A DNA stretch of 64,000 bases, taken from contig NC_084839.1 in the NCBI RefSeq assembly GCF_033115175.1, positions 42,765,501 through 42,829,500 of the forward strand, written 5' to 3'. Below the pieces are notes generated by a model that was given only the letters and a program-made list of their open reading frames with translations, did not search any database and had not been told where the DNA came from. This DNA comes from Lepus europaeus (lineage: Eukaryota > Chordata > Mammalia > Lagomorpha > Leporidae). Positions 36,080-47,786 of this stretch are shown piece after piece; positions within the stretch are counted from its first letter, which is position 1; each line of letters begins with the position of its first letter. The position numbers and the translations under genes were made by a program.

Positions 36080-36330
36080 CGTCTTTCCAGTCTCACCGAC
36101 GACCACTTCCTCCTGACTTCTCACCCTGCACTCCACACGGTTCCTCTGGCACTGGCCGCCCTCCCACACCTCAGGGACTCTGCACTTGCTCTTTCCCTTT
36201 AGCCTGGAGCGCCTTCCCCAGCTCAATTACCAATACCCAGGAAACCTGTGACTCTCCCATCCGGTCACCGTGTTTCCCGGTGTCTTCCGTCAGCACCAGA
36301 CCGGCCTTTGCCACGTGCTCTGCTTATCTG
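36080..36330 (+). mobile_element. L2 LINE fragment
   Basis: CTGCACTTGCTCTTTCCCTT, TAGCCTGGAGCGCCTTCCCC and CTGTGACTCTCCCATCCGGT match the L2 3' region in plus orientation. Confidence 0.55.
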
Positions 36331-36550
36331 TGACCGCAAGGTCAGGACCAGATAACACTCTTGCCTGTGGCTCAGCTCCCAGTGCAGTGCCTCACTGACC
36401 ACTGGCCTTCAGAAATGGTCTCTGAGCAACTCAATTCCAAGATCAAAACGGTCTGCACAGAAGATGCCCACCGGGGAGGCTTCCAGCCCACAGAGATCTT
36501 GCTTCCTCCAAGAACTTCCCCAGACACCAGCTGACCCAAGAGGACACCTG

Positions 36551-36822
36551 GGCCTGTGTGGTGGCCCAGCAGGCTGAGCTGCCACTTACAAAGCTGGCAT
36601 CTCATAGGAGCGCCAGTGGGAGTCCCGGCTGCTCTGCTTCGATCGAGCTCCCTGCTAATGTGCCTGGGAAAGCAGCAGAGGAGGGCCTGAGTACTTGAGT
36701 CTCTGCCACCCATGTGGGGAACCTGGAAGGAGTTCCTGGTCCAGCCCTGGATGTTGTGGGCATTTGGGGAGTGAAGCAGCAAATAAGAGATTGCCCTCTC
36801 TTTCTCTCTTCTGCAGTCTCTT
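36551..36822 (+). mobile_element. C-SINE
   Basis: Head GGCCTGTGTGGTGGCCCAGC and body GGGAAAGCAGCAGAGGAGGG to GGGGAGTGAAGCAGC with a short CT stretch. The AAATAAA tail is missing. Confidence 0.85.
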
Positions 36823-37927
36823 GACTTTTCATGGTGTTTATTTGCTATTCAATGTCTTCCTAAGTAAGAAAAACTGAAAATGTTAGCTGACTAGGATGAA
36901 TGCTACCATTCTTTTTATATAGCACAATACCCATATGCTGATGACAGAAATGGCATCATCTGAGTTTCTCGGCTTCTCTAAGAGGATGCCTCCAGCTGGC
37001 TGGGAGAGAGGAGCCCGAGTGCACCCAGCCATGCACTGGCCACGAGGCACGGGGATACTCCATGGCATCAAGTCTGATGCCTGTTGCCTTCCCCTGCCCA
37101 TCAGCTGCCTGGCCTAAGCCCCACGGCTGGGCTGGGATCAGAGGATAGTGGGGCACTGGCTACTGCACAGCACACAGGGGCTCTCTGGGTCTTTAAATCT
37201 CCACTCCAGGATGTGATCAGATCTGGCAGGAAACAGTCTCACCCTCCTTGAGTTGCCTACTGTATGTGCCATGGAGTGGCCAGCCTGGGTAGGGACGGCC
37301 ACCATTATGGCTGGCCCTCAGACTCCTGGGATGCACACACACACACACACATACCCTGTGACCCTCCCCTGCCAGAGGCACAGGGTGTGATGCTCACCGG
37401 GTGAGACGGCGAGGACTGGGCCTCAGGGCTCCCAGGAGCTGGCAAGCAAGGGCTTCGGGCGTCACCACCACACAGGAGCCCAGATCCGACCTCTTGATGC
37501 ATGCACGCTCCAATGTCCCATCAGGGCTTCACTTCCAAAACACACACCCAAAGGTAAAGTCAGGATTTGCAAGGCAGTGGCTCCTGAGCATTAAACTCCA
37601 AGTAATGGGCCCTTCTGCGCGTGGACCCCTGTGTGACTGCCCTGGCCCCACGGCCATGAGGTTGGCCCTGTACACATGAGGAAGACCTCTGCTCCTCAAG
37701 AAACCACATAAGTGTAGGTGCTTAAGTGAAACCCAACCCATCCCATGCATATTAAAGAAGCCGAGAGCACCCAAAACCGCAGGCCAAGACTGTCCCTCCC
37801 ATCCCACCCACCAAGGCCAGGCTGACAACGGGCGGCCTCAGTCCCTTCATCCCAGACTGCAGGATGGACCACAAGCCGCGGCACGGACGGATAAACTGGC
37901 ATCCGATCCCTGAGCGTGCATTTGTGC
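36823..37927. other. intergenic DNA downstream of ATP6V1E2
   Basis: It has a (CA)n run at 37332-37351. No gene is recognised. It follows the poly(A) signal of ATP6V1E2 in the direction of that gene. Confidence 0.5.
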
Positions 37928-37933
37928 TTTATT
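37928..37933 (-). terminator. ATP6V1E2: ATP6V1E2 poly(A) signal (AATAAA)
   Basis: TTTATT on the plus strand is AATAAA on the minus strand, 95 bases past the stop codon and in the context GGAATAAAGCACAAATG. It is the first canonical signal downstream of the stop and implies a short 3' UTR of roughly 110-120 bases. Confidence 0.75.
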
Positions 37934-38027
37934 CCAAAGTTCACACTGGATAATGTTCAAACAGCATCTCCTAACAGAAGACAGGACGACATCAGAGTGT
38001 CAAAGAGGTTGACACTTGACCTTCGCC

Positions 38028-38708
38028 TTAGATAAAGAACTTCCTGTTGGCGTTGGCTCCGAACAAGGCCGTTCGTATTTCTGGCATCTGTTCCTGGGCT
38101 GACAGATCCAGCCGGCTCTCCAGGGTATTGGACACCTTTATCCTCTGATCGCTGCTGTAAACCTCCACGCCTCCAGCTGCACTCGCGGCCAGGTGGGCCT
38201 CTTGATCCAGGCGAACCTCCACAGGTTTTTGGCAGACCATTGCGTACTGGGAGACGGCTTTCTGTACCGCAGCCTGCACCGGCAGCACGTCCTGGGGCCT
38301 GCAGCGCACGATCACCACGGGCTCCAACAGGCGGAGCAGGGCTTGCAGCGTGAGCTTATCCAGAAGCCCCTGGTAGACTTGCGGGTCCTCCACAAGCCTG
38401 CCAAGTCTCAGCCTCGCATCACTGAGCAATTCTGAGATGAGGTCATCCCGGGCTCTCAGGACCCTCAGCCTGGCCTGATTCCTCAGGGTGGACATCTGGA
38501 TTTTCTTCTGCTGCTCTATCTGCCTCTCCTTCTTCTCATAGTACTCCATGATCTTCAGCCTCTGGGTCTGCACGAGGCGCCCTTTCTCGATGTTGAACTC
38601 TTCCTCGGCCTTGGCGTCTATTTCCTCGGACTTCTCGTTGGCTTCCTGCTCGATGAAAGCCATCATGTGCTTAATCTGTTTCTGCACATCGGCGTCACTC
38701 AGGGCCAT
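38028..38708 (-). CDS. ATP6V1E2: V-type proton ATPase subunit E 2
   Basis: This is one uninterrupted exon of 226 codons plus stop, the usual length of the family. The product is subunit E of the V1 sector, part of the peripheral stalk. It pairs with subunit G and holds the catalytic head against rotation during ATP-driven proton pumping. The N-terminal part (about residues 1-110) is a long charged helix ([20 protein letters not shown], then [20 protein letters not shown]). The C-terminal part is the globular E domain, with the family hallmarks [17 protein letters not shown] and the end [13 protein letters not shown]...[13 protein letters not shown]. The chosen Met has a good context (GCCATGG). 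The single coding exon and strand match ATP6V1E2, the testis/acrosome isoform thought to have arisen by retroposition of ATP6V1E1, rather than the multi-exon E1. No frameshift or stop is present, so it appears functional. Confidence 0.96.
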   Translation of the reverse strand: MALSDADVQKQIKHMMAFIEQEANEKSEEIDAKAEEEFNIEKGRLVQTQRLKIMEYYEKKERQIEQQKKIQMSTLRNQARLRVLRARDDLISELLSDARLRLGRLVEDPQVYQGLLDKLTLQALLRLLEPVVIVRCRPQDVLPVQAAVQKAVSQYAMVCQKPVEVRLDQEAHLAASAAGGVEVYSSDQRIKVSNTLESRLDLSAQEQMPEIRTALFGANANRKFFI

Positions 38709-38807
38709 GGCCGTCCTGCAGAGGACGTGGAGCGAGAGCTGGCGCGCCTCTGCTCCCTTCCGGGTAGGGCAGGCTTTCCGCAGTGTCTCCAGATTCCACT
38801 TCCTCAG
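38709..38807 (-). other. ATP6V1E2: ATP6V1E2 5' UTR part of the coding exon
   Basis: On the minus strand a long pyrimidine tract (TTTTCTCTTTCTCCCTCTTG) leads to CACCCCCAG and then CTGAGGAAG, a convincing acceptor with the exon starting at 38807. The 99 bases from there to the start codon are therefore probably 5' UTR. An upstream non-coding exon must lie at higher coordinates, possibly near the CpG island at 57-58 kb. The 99 bases have no stop in the ATP6V1E2 frame. Confidence 0.6.
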
Positions 38808-38884
38808 CTGGGGGTGCACAAGAGGGAGAAAGAGAAAATCAGAGCCCATGGGCAGGGGTCCCGAGGACCACCTAGACACCCCTC

Positions 38885-38995
38885 GTTTCGCAGGGGCTCA
38901 GAGAGGGAAGGCAACTCTCCAAGGCCGTAGAAGAACAGAGGTTTGAAGCCGGGTTCCCTCTCTGCCACACTCACACCATCTCTTTTATCTTCAAA
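38885..38995 (-). mobile_element. MIR SINE fragment
   Basis: CTCAGAGAGGGAAGGCAACT, CTCCAAGGCCGTAGAAGAAC and GAGGTTTGAAGCCGGGTTCC match the reversed MIR core. It lies in the ATP6V1E2 5' intron or flank. Confidence 0.65.
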
Positions 38996-39135
38996 TAATA
39001 GTGAGGCAGTTAGGACCAACCTGATCCAGGCAGTGATGGCCTAAGGATCAGGTAGCAAGCCAGAAAGATGGCAATACCAAATCAACCCGTAAATGAAAAG
39101 TATAGACACATTTTGAGGCTAGAGGACCGGAGAGT

Positions 39136-39138
<3 letters not shown>

Positions 39139-39175
<37 letters not shown>
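39139..39175 (+). repeat. poly(A) run of 37
   Basis: Thirty-seven uninterrupted A residues follow CGGAGAGTCAT. The preceding 140 bases do not match the C-SINE or L1 sequences seen elsewhere in the window. The length suggests a recent retroposed tail. Confidence 0.9.
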
Positions 39176-39179
<4 letters not shown>

Positions 39180-39540
39180 TGGCCAGACAGGCTGTCTGGA
39201 GGTGGAAGAGTTTCAGAGCTTGCACATTGTGTAAAGAGGTAGAGTACTGCTAGGCAGGGCACAGCGCCTTGCAGAGAGCTGAGAAGTGGGAGAGGTTGAC
39301 AGCAGTCTTTTCACCGGAGTGGTTTTGAAACCTGAACATAATCCATCTCAATCACCAGTGGAGCCTTTAAAACCCACCCACCCCATACCTAGTCAATCAG
39401 AATCTCTACAACAAGGTCTGAGATTCGGAATCTTAAAAAGGCTCCCTGGAGTGCTCGATGAGCTCGGGAAAATGATGCATGGATAAAATGAGAACACCCA
39501 TAAGGAGGGAGAATATACAGAAGAGAACAAAAGCATGCCT

Positions 39541-39845
39541 TTGGTCCAGCAGGTAAGTCATCAGCTGGGCTGCCCATCCATATCATAGTGACTGCTCCAA
39601 GTCCTGGCTCCTCCACTTCCGATCCAACCTCCTGCTAATGCATAGCCTGGGATGCAGCAAATGATGGCTCAAGACCTTGGGTTCCCACCATCCATGTTAG
39701 AGACCCAGATTGAGTTCCGGGCTCCCGGATTCAGCCTGGGCCAGCCTCGGCTGTTGCAGGCATTTGCGGAATGAACCAGTAAATGGAAAACTGATTCTGT
39801 CTATCTGTCTCTCTCTCATTCTTTTTATCTTTCAAGTAAAAACTT
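39541..39845 (+). mobile_element. C-SINE, diverged
   Basis: CAGCAGGTAAGTCATCAGCT head, CTCCTCCACTTCCGATCCAA body, GGGATGCAGCAAATGATGGC and a tail near CTTTTTATCTTTCAAGTAAA. It sits directly before an L1 fragment. Confidence 0.8.
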
Positions 39846-40616
39846 TGAATATGAAAATGAGCCAAATTTTGGAGCTGAAGAATATCATACCTGAACAGAT
39901 ATTAACGGCAGACTTGATCAGGCAGCAGAAGTTATCAGTGACCCTGAAGACAGGTCATTAGAAATTATCCAAAGGAGGAAAAAAAATGTGAAAAAGAGTG
40001 AAGAAAAGACAAAGGACACACAGAATATCATCAAGTGCGCCATTATATACATAATCCAAGACTCAGAGGGAGGAAAGAGAAAAAGACAGGCCACTTTTGA
40101 GGAAACATTGGCCACAATCTCCCCAAATCTGGGGTGGAAAGTGTGTGATACACTGCATTAACAGAATGAGGACTGAAAATCAGACCCATAGTTGCAGAAA
40201 GGCCTTTGACAACATTCAACACTCTTTCATGACAAAAAAAAAAAAATCAAAAAACTAAGGCTAGAAACTATCTCAACATAATAAAGGCCATATATGGAAA
40301 TTCGATAACTAACATCTTATTCAATGGAAAAAACTGGAAGGTTTTCCTGTAAGATCAGGAAGAAAGCTAGAATTCTCACTCTTGCCCCTTTTATTCAATG
40401 TAATATTGATGTTCTAGTTAGAGCAAATAAGCAAGAAAAGAATTTATATGACATTCAAAAATAAAAAGAAGCATAATGATTTTTTTTTGCAAATTACATG
40501 ACCTTATATGTAGAGAACCCTAAAGATTCCACCAAAAAAAACCTGCTAGGAGTAATAAGCAAATCCAGCCAAGTGTTAGGTTACAAAATCAATATGCAAA
40601 ACTTTGTTATGTTTTT

Positions 40617-40705
40617 TAAAAGGTTTACATATTTATTTGAAAGGCAAAGTTAGAGAGAGAGGGAGAGATTTTCCATCTACTGATTCACTCCCAAAATAGC
40701 AGTAA
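40617..40705 (-). mobile_element. C-SINE, short 3' fragment
   Basis: Only the reversed tail and first body block remain (TTTACATATTTATTTGAAAG to CTACTGATTCACTCCC). The tRNA-like head is absent, as in a 5'-truncated insertion. Confidence 0.75.
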
Positions 40706-41282
40706 TTGTATGCAAAAGAATGAAATTGAGCTGTTATCCTATATAGACACAAAAATCAATTCTTAAATTCTTAGACACGAAACCTGAAAGCCATGAAAGT
40801 CCTAAAAGAAAATGTAGGGGGAAAGCTTTCCTAACGTTGGTCTTGGCAATGAGTTCTTGGATATTACAGCAGAGGCACAGACAAGAGAAAGTAAAAATAG
40901 GCAAATGGGATAGCATCAAGTTAAGAAGCTTCTGTGGAGGCAAGCAAGACGCAAAGTGAAGGGGTTATCTGTGGGATGGGACAAAGTGCTTGCAAGCCAT
41001 ATATATGACAAGAGGTTACTATCCAGAGGATGTAAGGAACTCCCATAATGCAATGGAACAGCTGACAAAAACCAACAATAACCTGATTAGGAAAATGGGC
41101 AAAGGCCCTGAGCGGACATTTTTCCAAAGAAGACACACCGGTGGCCAGCAGGTGCATGGGAAGATGCTCAGCATCTCTATTTGCCGGAGAAATGCCAGCC
41201 AAAACCACAGCGAGATATCACCTCACATCTGTTTGGATCATCATTATTCAGAAAAGAAAAAAGAACATAAGAAGTGTTGGTG

Positions 41283-41614
41283 GGGCCGGTGCTGTGGCAT
41301 AGCTGGTAAAGCTGCTACCTGCACTACCAGCATCCCAAATGGATGCCGGTTTGAATCCTGGCTGCTCCACTTCTGATCCAGATCTCTGCTATCACCTGGG
41401 AAAGCAGTAGAAAATGGCCCAAGTGCTTGGGCCCCTGCACCCGTGTGGGAGACCTGGAAGAAGCTCCTGGCTCCTGGCTATGGATGGGCCCAGCTCCCGC
41501 CATTGCGGCCAACTGGGGAGTGAACCAGTGGATGGAAGACCTCTCTCTCTCTCTCTCTGTTTCTGCCTCTCTGTAACTCTGCCTTTCAAATAAATAATAA
41601 ATCTTTTTAAAAAG
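41283..41614 (+). mobile_element. C-SINE, full length, in L1
   Basis: GGGGCCGGTGCTGTGGCATA to AAATAATAAATCTTTTTAAA. It lies 67 bases from an oppositely oriented younger copy. Confidence 0.94.
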
Positions 41615-41681
41615 ATGAAATACCAGTGACTCAGCAATCCCACTTCTGGGTATTTATCCAAAAGAACTGAAAACAAAATCT

Positions 41682-42015
41682 TTTTTTTTTTTTTTTTGAC
41701 AGGCAGAGTGGACAGTGAGAGAGAGAGAGACAGAGAGAAAGGTCCTCCTTTTGCCGTTGGTTCACCCTCCAATGGCCACTGCGGCCGGCGCATCGTGCTG
41801 ATCCGAAGCCAGGAGCCAGGTGCTTCTCCTGGTCTCCCACGCGGGTGCAGGGTCCAAGGACTTGGGCCATCCTCCACTGCCTTCCCAGGCCATAGCAGAG
41901 AGCTGGCCTGGAAGAGGGGCAACCGGGACAGAATCTAGTGCTCCGACTAGGACTAGAACCCGGTGTGCCGGCACCGCAAGGCAGAGGATTAGCCTATTGA
42001 GCCGCGGCGCCAGCC
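41682..42015 (-). mobile_element. C-SINE, young subfamily, in L1
   Basis: It starts with poly(T) and GACAGGCAGAGTGGACAGTG and ends GAGCCGCGGCGCCAGCC, the reverse of the GCCGCGGCTCA head type. A perfect 12-base target duplication AAAACAAAATCT is at 41670-41681 and 42016-42027. Confidence 0.95.
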
Positions 42016-43479
42016 AAAACAAAATCTAAAAGAGATATTTATGCACCTGTTTCCATCGCATCATTATTCACAATTGCCAACAGATGAAAACCACCTAACA
42101 GTTCACGGATGGATGACTAGATGAAGAAAACACGTGGTGCGTACATACGAGGGCGTGTGATTCAGCCTTCAGTAAGAAGAAAGTTCTGTCACATGTTACA
42201 GTGTGGGTGCACCCTGAGAACATCATGCTAAGGGAAATAAGCCAGTCCTAGACAAATACTGCAAGAGCACCCTTGCACGAGTTGTCAAACTCATAGCAAC
42301 AGCAAATGCAAAGATGGTTGCTAGTGGCCAGGCATGGGGGAGCAAGTAGCTGCTGTGCAGTGGGTACAGAGCTCCAGGCACACAGGATGAGAGTGTGCCA
42401 GTGATCAAAGTGCGTACAGCTAGCAACACTGTACTTACTATATGCCTTAAAAGGTGCTGAGAAGGGAGATTTGGTGTCATATGTATTTATCACAAAAAAA
42501 AAAAAAAAAAGAGGGAAAAGGATCCTGTCCCAGAATGATGTACTAGTATCACACCCTGAGTGTGGTAAAGAAACAAGCCAGGATTGTGACGAAGACCAAA
42601 GCTCTTGGGTTTCACCTAACAGCTGCTGCTGGAAGTTAATAAGAACATCATTTAGCCTGTTCCTTCCCCATTATTTTAGGAGGTACTTGGGGGAAAAAAA
42701 GCTACAATTATGTCAATAGATCAAAATATTCTCTGCTCCTAAATAAGACAAGTCAATGAGATGGTGGAGTGGGGATGTCCCCAAGGCTCCTCCGTAACTC
42801 TGCTGATCACTCTCCTTCTGTGAAAGCAGAGGGGACAAGATGCAGCATGAGCTGGGTTATGTGTGTAGAGGAGAAAACACACCAGACAAACCCTTACCGG
42901 CCCCCAGCCTCTGGCCTGCCTTGGCTCTGACGCCGGGAGTGGGTAACAGAATGTGGAACTTGGAGCACGCACTGGAACCTGGCACTGTTGCATCCTTCTT
43001 TGTGCAGATGGCCCTCGCAGTCCGACCAGGCGGCTCGAATCCACGGCCAGGCTGTCGCTGGGGGAGGCTGGCCAAGTCTGCCAAGAAGAGGCCAACAGGG
43101 ACTTTCTTGGCACCTGGGCCGTGGCTGGGGGCTCCCCTTGCACGCCCAGAATCTCAATGAATTTGGCACGTGGTGGACTTCAGGTCGGGGGTGTGCTTGC
43201 CTTAATAGATATGTGTGTGTACCCAGACAGCCGGTTTATTGATTTACTAATGAAAAATACAGCTGTCGTGTTGGTGTGTCGCGGTCTCTGTTTTTTGAAT
43301 TTGGATGGTGCAGGGAGCCAAATCCTATGGTTGTTTGATGAGAAACAAACACAAGCAAAATTCACCAGATGGATACCCACCCCAGGTGCTCCACTGAAGA
43401 CAGAGGGCACCTCTCTGTGTCCATAACAGGCATTAAGGGAGCATGGCCACCTGCCACGGAGCTGGAAGTCACGTGCTGG

Positions 43480-43655
43480 TTCTGCACTGACCATTTGTAG
43501 GCCCCGTTTCCTCATCTATATAATGGAGATAATGCATCCACATCACGGGATTATCGTGCAGATGAAGTGGGAGAGGTGAGCGTTTAGCACAATGCCGGGC
43601 ACATCGTTCGTCTTCCCGCCTGGGGTTGTCCTTACCATCATTACTGCGCCTTCTG
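43480..43655 (+). mobile_element. MIR SINE fragment
   Basis: CCGTTTCCTCATCTATATAA, TGGAGATAATGCATCCACAT and TTAGCACAATGCCGGGCACA match MIR in plus orientation. Confidence 0.75.
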
Positions 43656-45734
43656 TCATCTCTGCTCTGCTCTGGTCTCGTTCCTTGTGCAGATCTGATT
43701 TCCACTCACTAAAGTGGGAACACATCCCAGGCTTGCTTCCTGTGTGAAACTTGGAGCTCAAGGGACCCACCCTCCTAACACTCCGTGGCACCTTTGCCCA
43801 CGTCCTTGGTGATGGGAGTAGGATGGAATCGTCTCGCAGCCCATCCCACACCCCTGTCCCGCCCTCGGCAGTGCCCCCTCTCTGCACCCCCACTAAACAG
43901 TTAGTACAGGGACTAAAGGCAGCTGCGAGGCGGGGCGGGATTCAGATCAAGGACTGAGCAAGTGTCTCTGCGGGCTCGCGGGTGGCTGTGTAACGTGTCT
44001 GGCAGATGTAACTCCCCGCCTGTCTGGGGTGGCGATTACGAGCCCACATAAGCCTGTGGCTCGAGCAAAACAACACAGCAAACCCAGAAATGTGAAACAC
44101 ACGTGTCTGCCCTTGCCTGAGGGCTCAGATCCCCGCACTCCACAGAGGCAGGCGTGTGCTCTGAGCCACGCCCACCCTGCCCTGCCTGCGCTGGGGCTGG
44201 GGGCAGCAGGGACAGCTGTCCGAGCCTGATCCCCACCCCCACAGCTAGTCAGTACCATCAGCTCTCTTCAGAGTCCCTCCCCCCACCAACACATCAGCCA
44301 AGTCCTGCTTAACATCTTTAGTTCCATCTCTTCTCTCAGCTAAAACGCTTGGCTCTGCTTGCCTGCACAAACTAAACCCCACCCGCATGTCAGGCTTCGC
44401 TGAAGTCCTAGCATGTCCTTGGCCCCTACGCTCCTCCTCACTCTTCCCGCAAACAACCACAGCACGGTCTGTCTTCCGGGTACAGTTCAGAGCTGGATTC
44501 AGCGCCATTGCTTCTTCCAACTGTTTTGCTTGCTCCAGGAAAGTCCTAGGGAGTGAGATCTCCACTCCCGAGCAGGGGCTGGGTGTGCAGAGGTTCTAAC
44601 TAAACACGGGTTGATTGGATGAAGGATTTGGAGTTGGAGAGAGGACTTTTAGTTGCCTTTTTTTGTTATTGTGAAATATAATACACATTGGATAAAGTAC
44701 GTGGAACACAAGTATATGGTTTAATGAGGCAAATGCCCAAGTCAAGAAAAAGGGCACTGCCCATGTCAACCCAGAGAGCCAGTTGAGACACACTGGGTGT
44801 GAGGATAGGGGAGCTGATTGCAGCTGAAGTGAGGACGGCCACCCAGGAGCATGGACTCCGGTGGCTCCTGAATGGCCTGCACGGGGTTTGCTCTTACAGA
44901 CAAAACGAGGGACCAAAGAAGGGGTGACAGCAAGGAGGTGGTTGCAATAACCTTGGTCTATACGAAATACACAGACAGCTGATCAGGGACTGCTTCCCTT
45001 GTGTTGTACAGTCCCGGAGACAAACTGCGAGGAGCCGGGATAAGCGCTGCTCGAGGCATTTATCTAAACACCCAAAGGCATCACCTTGCCGGAAGAATGA
45101 TTTGGTTGCCATTAGACAACCTTGGGGGCCTGGCGGACGTGAGTGAGGCCTCACAGCTCACGCTGCTCTGAGCCAGCGGTTTTAGGAGCCTGTCTTGTCT
45201 AACTTCAAATTCCTTCCTCACTGGCTTCCCAGGAGCCCTTCCGTCTGTCCTTGGGGAAGGAGACATTTCAAGCCTGGTCACTTCACAGGCAGGTGCAGGA
45301 AGGGCCCCAGAGGAAGCGTGAGTGGGGAGGGTCCCTGCTGGGGACTGCAGCACCCTCGGCACCCTGGCGAGAGGGGACAGCGGCAGGAACACGGAGACAC
45401 GGGGGCGCAAAATGTGCCTCTCAGCCCGCAGCCCTGCCCAGCTCCTGAAGCGGCTGCCTCTCCATCCAGCTGCGAGCTGGAAGCAAGCTGATGTCAGTCC
45501 CGTCTGAGATGGGCTGCCCACCCCTAGCCAAAAAGAAACGGCACCCACCTTGGGCCTCCAGACCCGGGGCGGGGGAGGGGAGGGACTGCAGAGTGAAGAA
45601 GGGGCTTTCCAGGGCTTGGGGCATGGGGCAATGTGTGGGGCCCCGAAAGTGGGTGAGGAGACTTAGGAAACCCTTTTGGGGCTCTCAACTATTAAACATT
45701 AAACATGCAAGAAGGAAGCATCTCTTTTTCTGTC

Positions 45735-45880
45735 TTTTGAAAAATATTTGTTGAGCAACCTACTATGTGCCAGGTTCTATGTCGAAACAGAGTCGTGAAC
45801 AAGGCAGACACAGCCTCCTCTGAAGCCCACGGTGTAGCCGGGGAAGAGGAACCTGCAGGCAGGCGTCGCTGCTGTATGGG
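45735..45880 (+). mobile_element. L2/MIR-type fragment
   Basis: TTTGTTGAGCAACCTACTAT, GTGCCAGGTTCTATGTCG and GAACAAGGCAGACACAGCCT match the common L2/MIR-type pattern for a dispersed repeat end. Confidence 0.6.
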
Positions 45881-46327
45881 ATGTTGGAATCGGCAATTTC
45901 CAGAAAGCTAAGCCTTGGAAGAGATCCGCTCTGAAAGTGTCTCCTCCCAGCCCCCAGGGCTGTTTTTACCATAGGCAGCCCTGAAGACCCTCAGCCATAC
46001 AGTGGGCAGTCTGGGATAAACCATCAGTGACAGAACATCTGTCGGAGCAGGGGCTATGAAGTTGCTTAAAAGGACACAAAGCAATTTAGGAAAACTCAAG
46101 CAGGAAAAAGGTTTCAGGGCAGATCCGATGGGGCACCTTAACTTGGAAGCAAGTCACCAGGAAAAGGCGGCCAAGCTAGTGGTGTTCGTCAAGGAGAATT
46201 TATCCAAACAGACAAAAATCAATCAAGTCTTTGTGGATACCCAACCCACAAGCTGTGCCTTAGCATTTCCAGAGAGGGCCCTGATATAGACATGTGGCAT
46301 GGTACCTGGCACTCAAAACAGGAGGGG

Positions 46328-46661
46328 GCCGGCGCCGCGGCTCACTAGGCTAATCCTCCGCCTTGCGGCGCCGGCACACCGGGTTCTAGTCCCGGTTGGG
46401 GCACTGATCCTGTCCCGGTTGCCCCTCTTCCAGGCCAGCTCTCTGCTGTGGCCCGGGAGTGCAGTGGAGGATGGCCCAAGTCCTTGGGCCCTGCACCCCA
46501 TGGGAGACCAGGATAAGCACCTGGCTCCTGCCATCGGATCAGCGCGGTGTGCTGGCCGCAGCACGCCTACCGCGGTGGCCATTGGAGGGTGAACCACCGG
46601 CAAAAGGAAGACCTTTCTCTCTGTCTCTCTCTCTCTCTGTCCACTCTGCCTGAAAAAAAAA
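46328..46661 (+). mobile_element. C-SINE, young subfamily, full length
   Basis: Head GGCCGGCGCCGCGGCTCACT with GGTTCTAGTCCCGGTTGGGG, ending CCACTCTGCCTG plus poly(A). A perfect 13-base duplication AAAACAGGAGGGG flanks it at 46315-46327 and 46662-46674. Confidence 0.95.
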
Positions 46662-46674
46662 AAAACAGGAGGGG

Positions 46675-47786
46675 ATTTGGAGGAGAGAGGGCACAGGTGG
46701 AGTGGCTGCAGGCTGCCGCTGAGGGCGAGGCCGTGTGGGCAGGGAGTTAGCCAGGCACAGAGGGGTGGGACATGTTCCCCATTGGAGAGAGAGTGAGACA
46801 GAGCAGATGGGGAGAACATGTGGGCATGGTGGCCGTGAGGTGGAGGAGGCTGCAGTGGCCACACCTGCAGAGACATTGCGATTCCACTGGGGAAGGCTGC
46901 AAAGGTCAGGCCGAGAGCTGGGGCTTTAGGCAAAAGGGCCATCAGAGGCTTCTGAGCAGGGTTGTAAACTGGCCAAACCCTGGTTTAGGACCAGCAGTAC
47001 AGAGGTGGCAGAAGCAAGGAAGTCCAGCCATAAACCAGATGCCAGAGAGAGACTGGACACGGATGAGGGCTGGCACCAGAGGCATCGGTAATGGAGGAGG
47101 AGATGTGGCACAAGACCCAGGTTCTGGTCCTCACAGAGCAGAGCAACCAGCCGGGGTGAAGGGCTGTGTGCTCTGCTCTCCCAGGAACCAGCCTGCGGCA
47201 CTGGAGAAAGCCAGAGCGAGAGAGTTTCCTGCGCAGGAAAGGAGACCCCCAGGGAGAAGATCAGAGGCCCTGGGAAGCTTCCTTCTGCTTCCGTTGCCAG
47301 CAGTCAGGGGCCACACACAGTTTTAATCCAAGAACTCCACCCTGGAAGCTAAGCGGGCTTTGGTCTGGGCTGGAGAAAGCAAAGGCCACAGGGGCAGGCA
47401 TGTGCTCTCCAGGGGAGAGCTAGGCGGGGAAAGACACATTGCTCCAAAAATAACGTCCACGAAGCTCTCACAGCCTCTCCTTCCACGTCCGCAGGGAGGC
47501 CGCTTCGAAGCCGGGCTGTTCTCCCCAGCAGCAACACACTTCCTAGTTGCAGAGTTAAGTTTCCAGGGGAATTCCCCCCCCCCCACTCCCAAAAAGGTCC
47601 TTGGGGTCCATATTTTCTTATCTAAAGGGGCAAACACCCCCCAGGCCCAGGCCGTCTCTGCCTTAGAGAAGGTAGACTTGTGGTTTTTCAGAGAAGCTAG
47701 AAATCCCATTTAAAGAATAAAGCCCATCTAGCATTTTGGTGTATTTGTGTTAAAATACACATGTAAAACATTGCATTGCCTTGAAC
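46675..47786. other. intergenic DNA, no gene recognised
   Basis: Unique-looking sequence with a C-run near 47574-47584. No exon signals are visible. Confidence 0.5.

Larger units (their letters stand above)
39846..42500 (+). mobile_element. old L1, fragmented, with inserted C-SINEs
   Basis: The pieces follow L1 order. 39846-40135 resembles the ORF1 region (CCTGAAGACAGGTCATTAGA). 40190-40610 resembles the ORF2 reverse-transcriptase region (CATAATAAAGGCCATATATG, CTAAAGATTCCACCAAAAAA). 40710-41280 is late ORF2. 41615-41669 and 42028-42500 are the 3' UTR (GCAATCCCACTTCTGGGTAT, AAGGGAAATAAGCCAG). A large deletion joins ORF1 to ORF2, and frames are broken throughout, so it is inactive. C-SINEs at 40617, 41283 and 41682 interrupt it. 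Confidence 0.8.
42501..46314. other. intergenic DNA, no gene recognised
   Basis: An A-run lies at 42495-42510. The stretch holds a MIR at 43480-43655 and an L2/MIR-like piece at 45735-45880; the rest looks unique. Open frames up to 157 codons are not recognisable. Confidence 0.5.

Noticed and set aside
38028-38708. ATP6V1E2 as a processed pseudogene of ATP6V1E1
   Set aside because: The frame is intact for all 226 codons. It has its own splice acceptor and poly(A) signal and lies at the syntenic ATP6V1E2 position.
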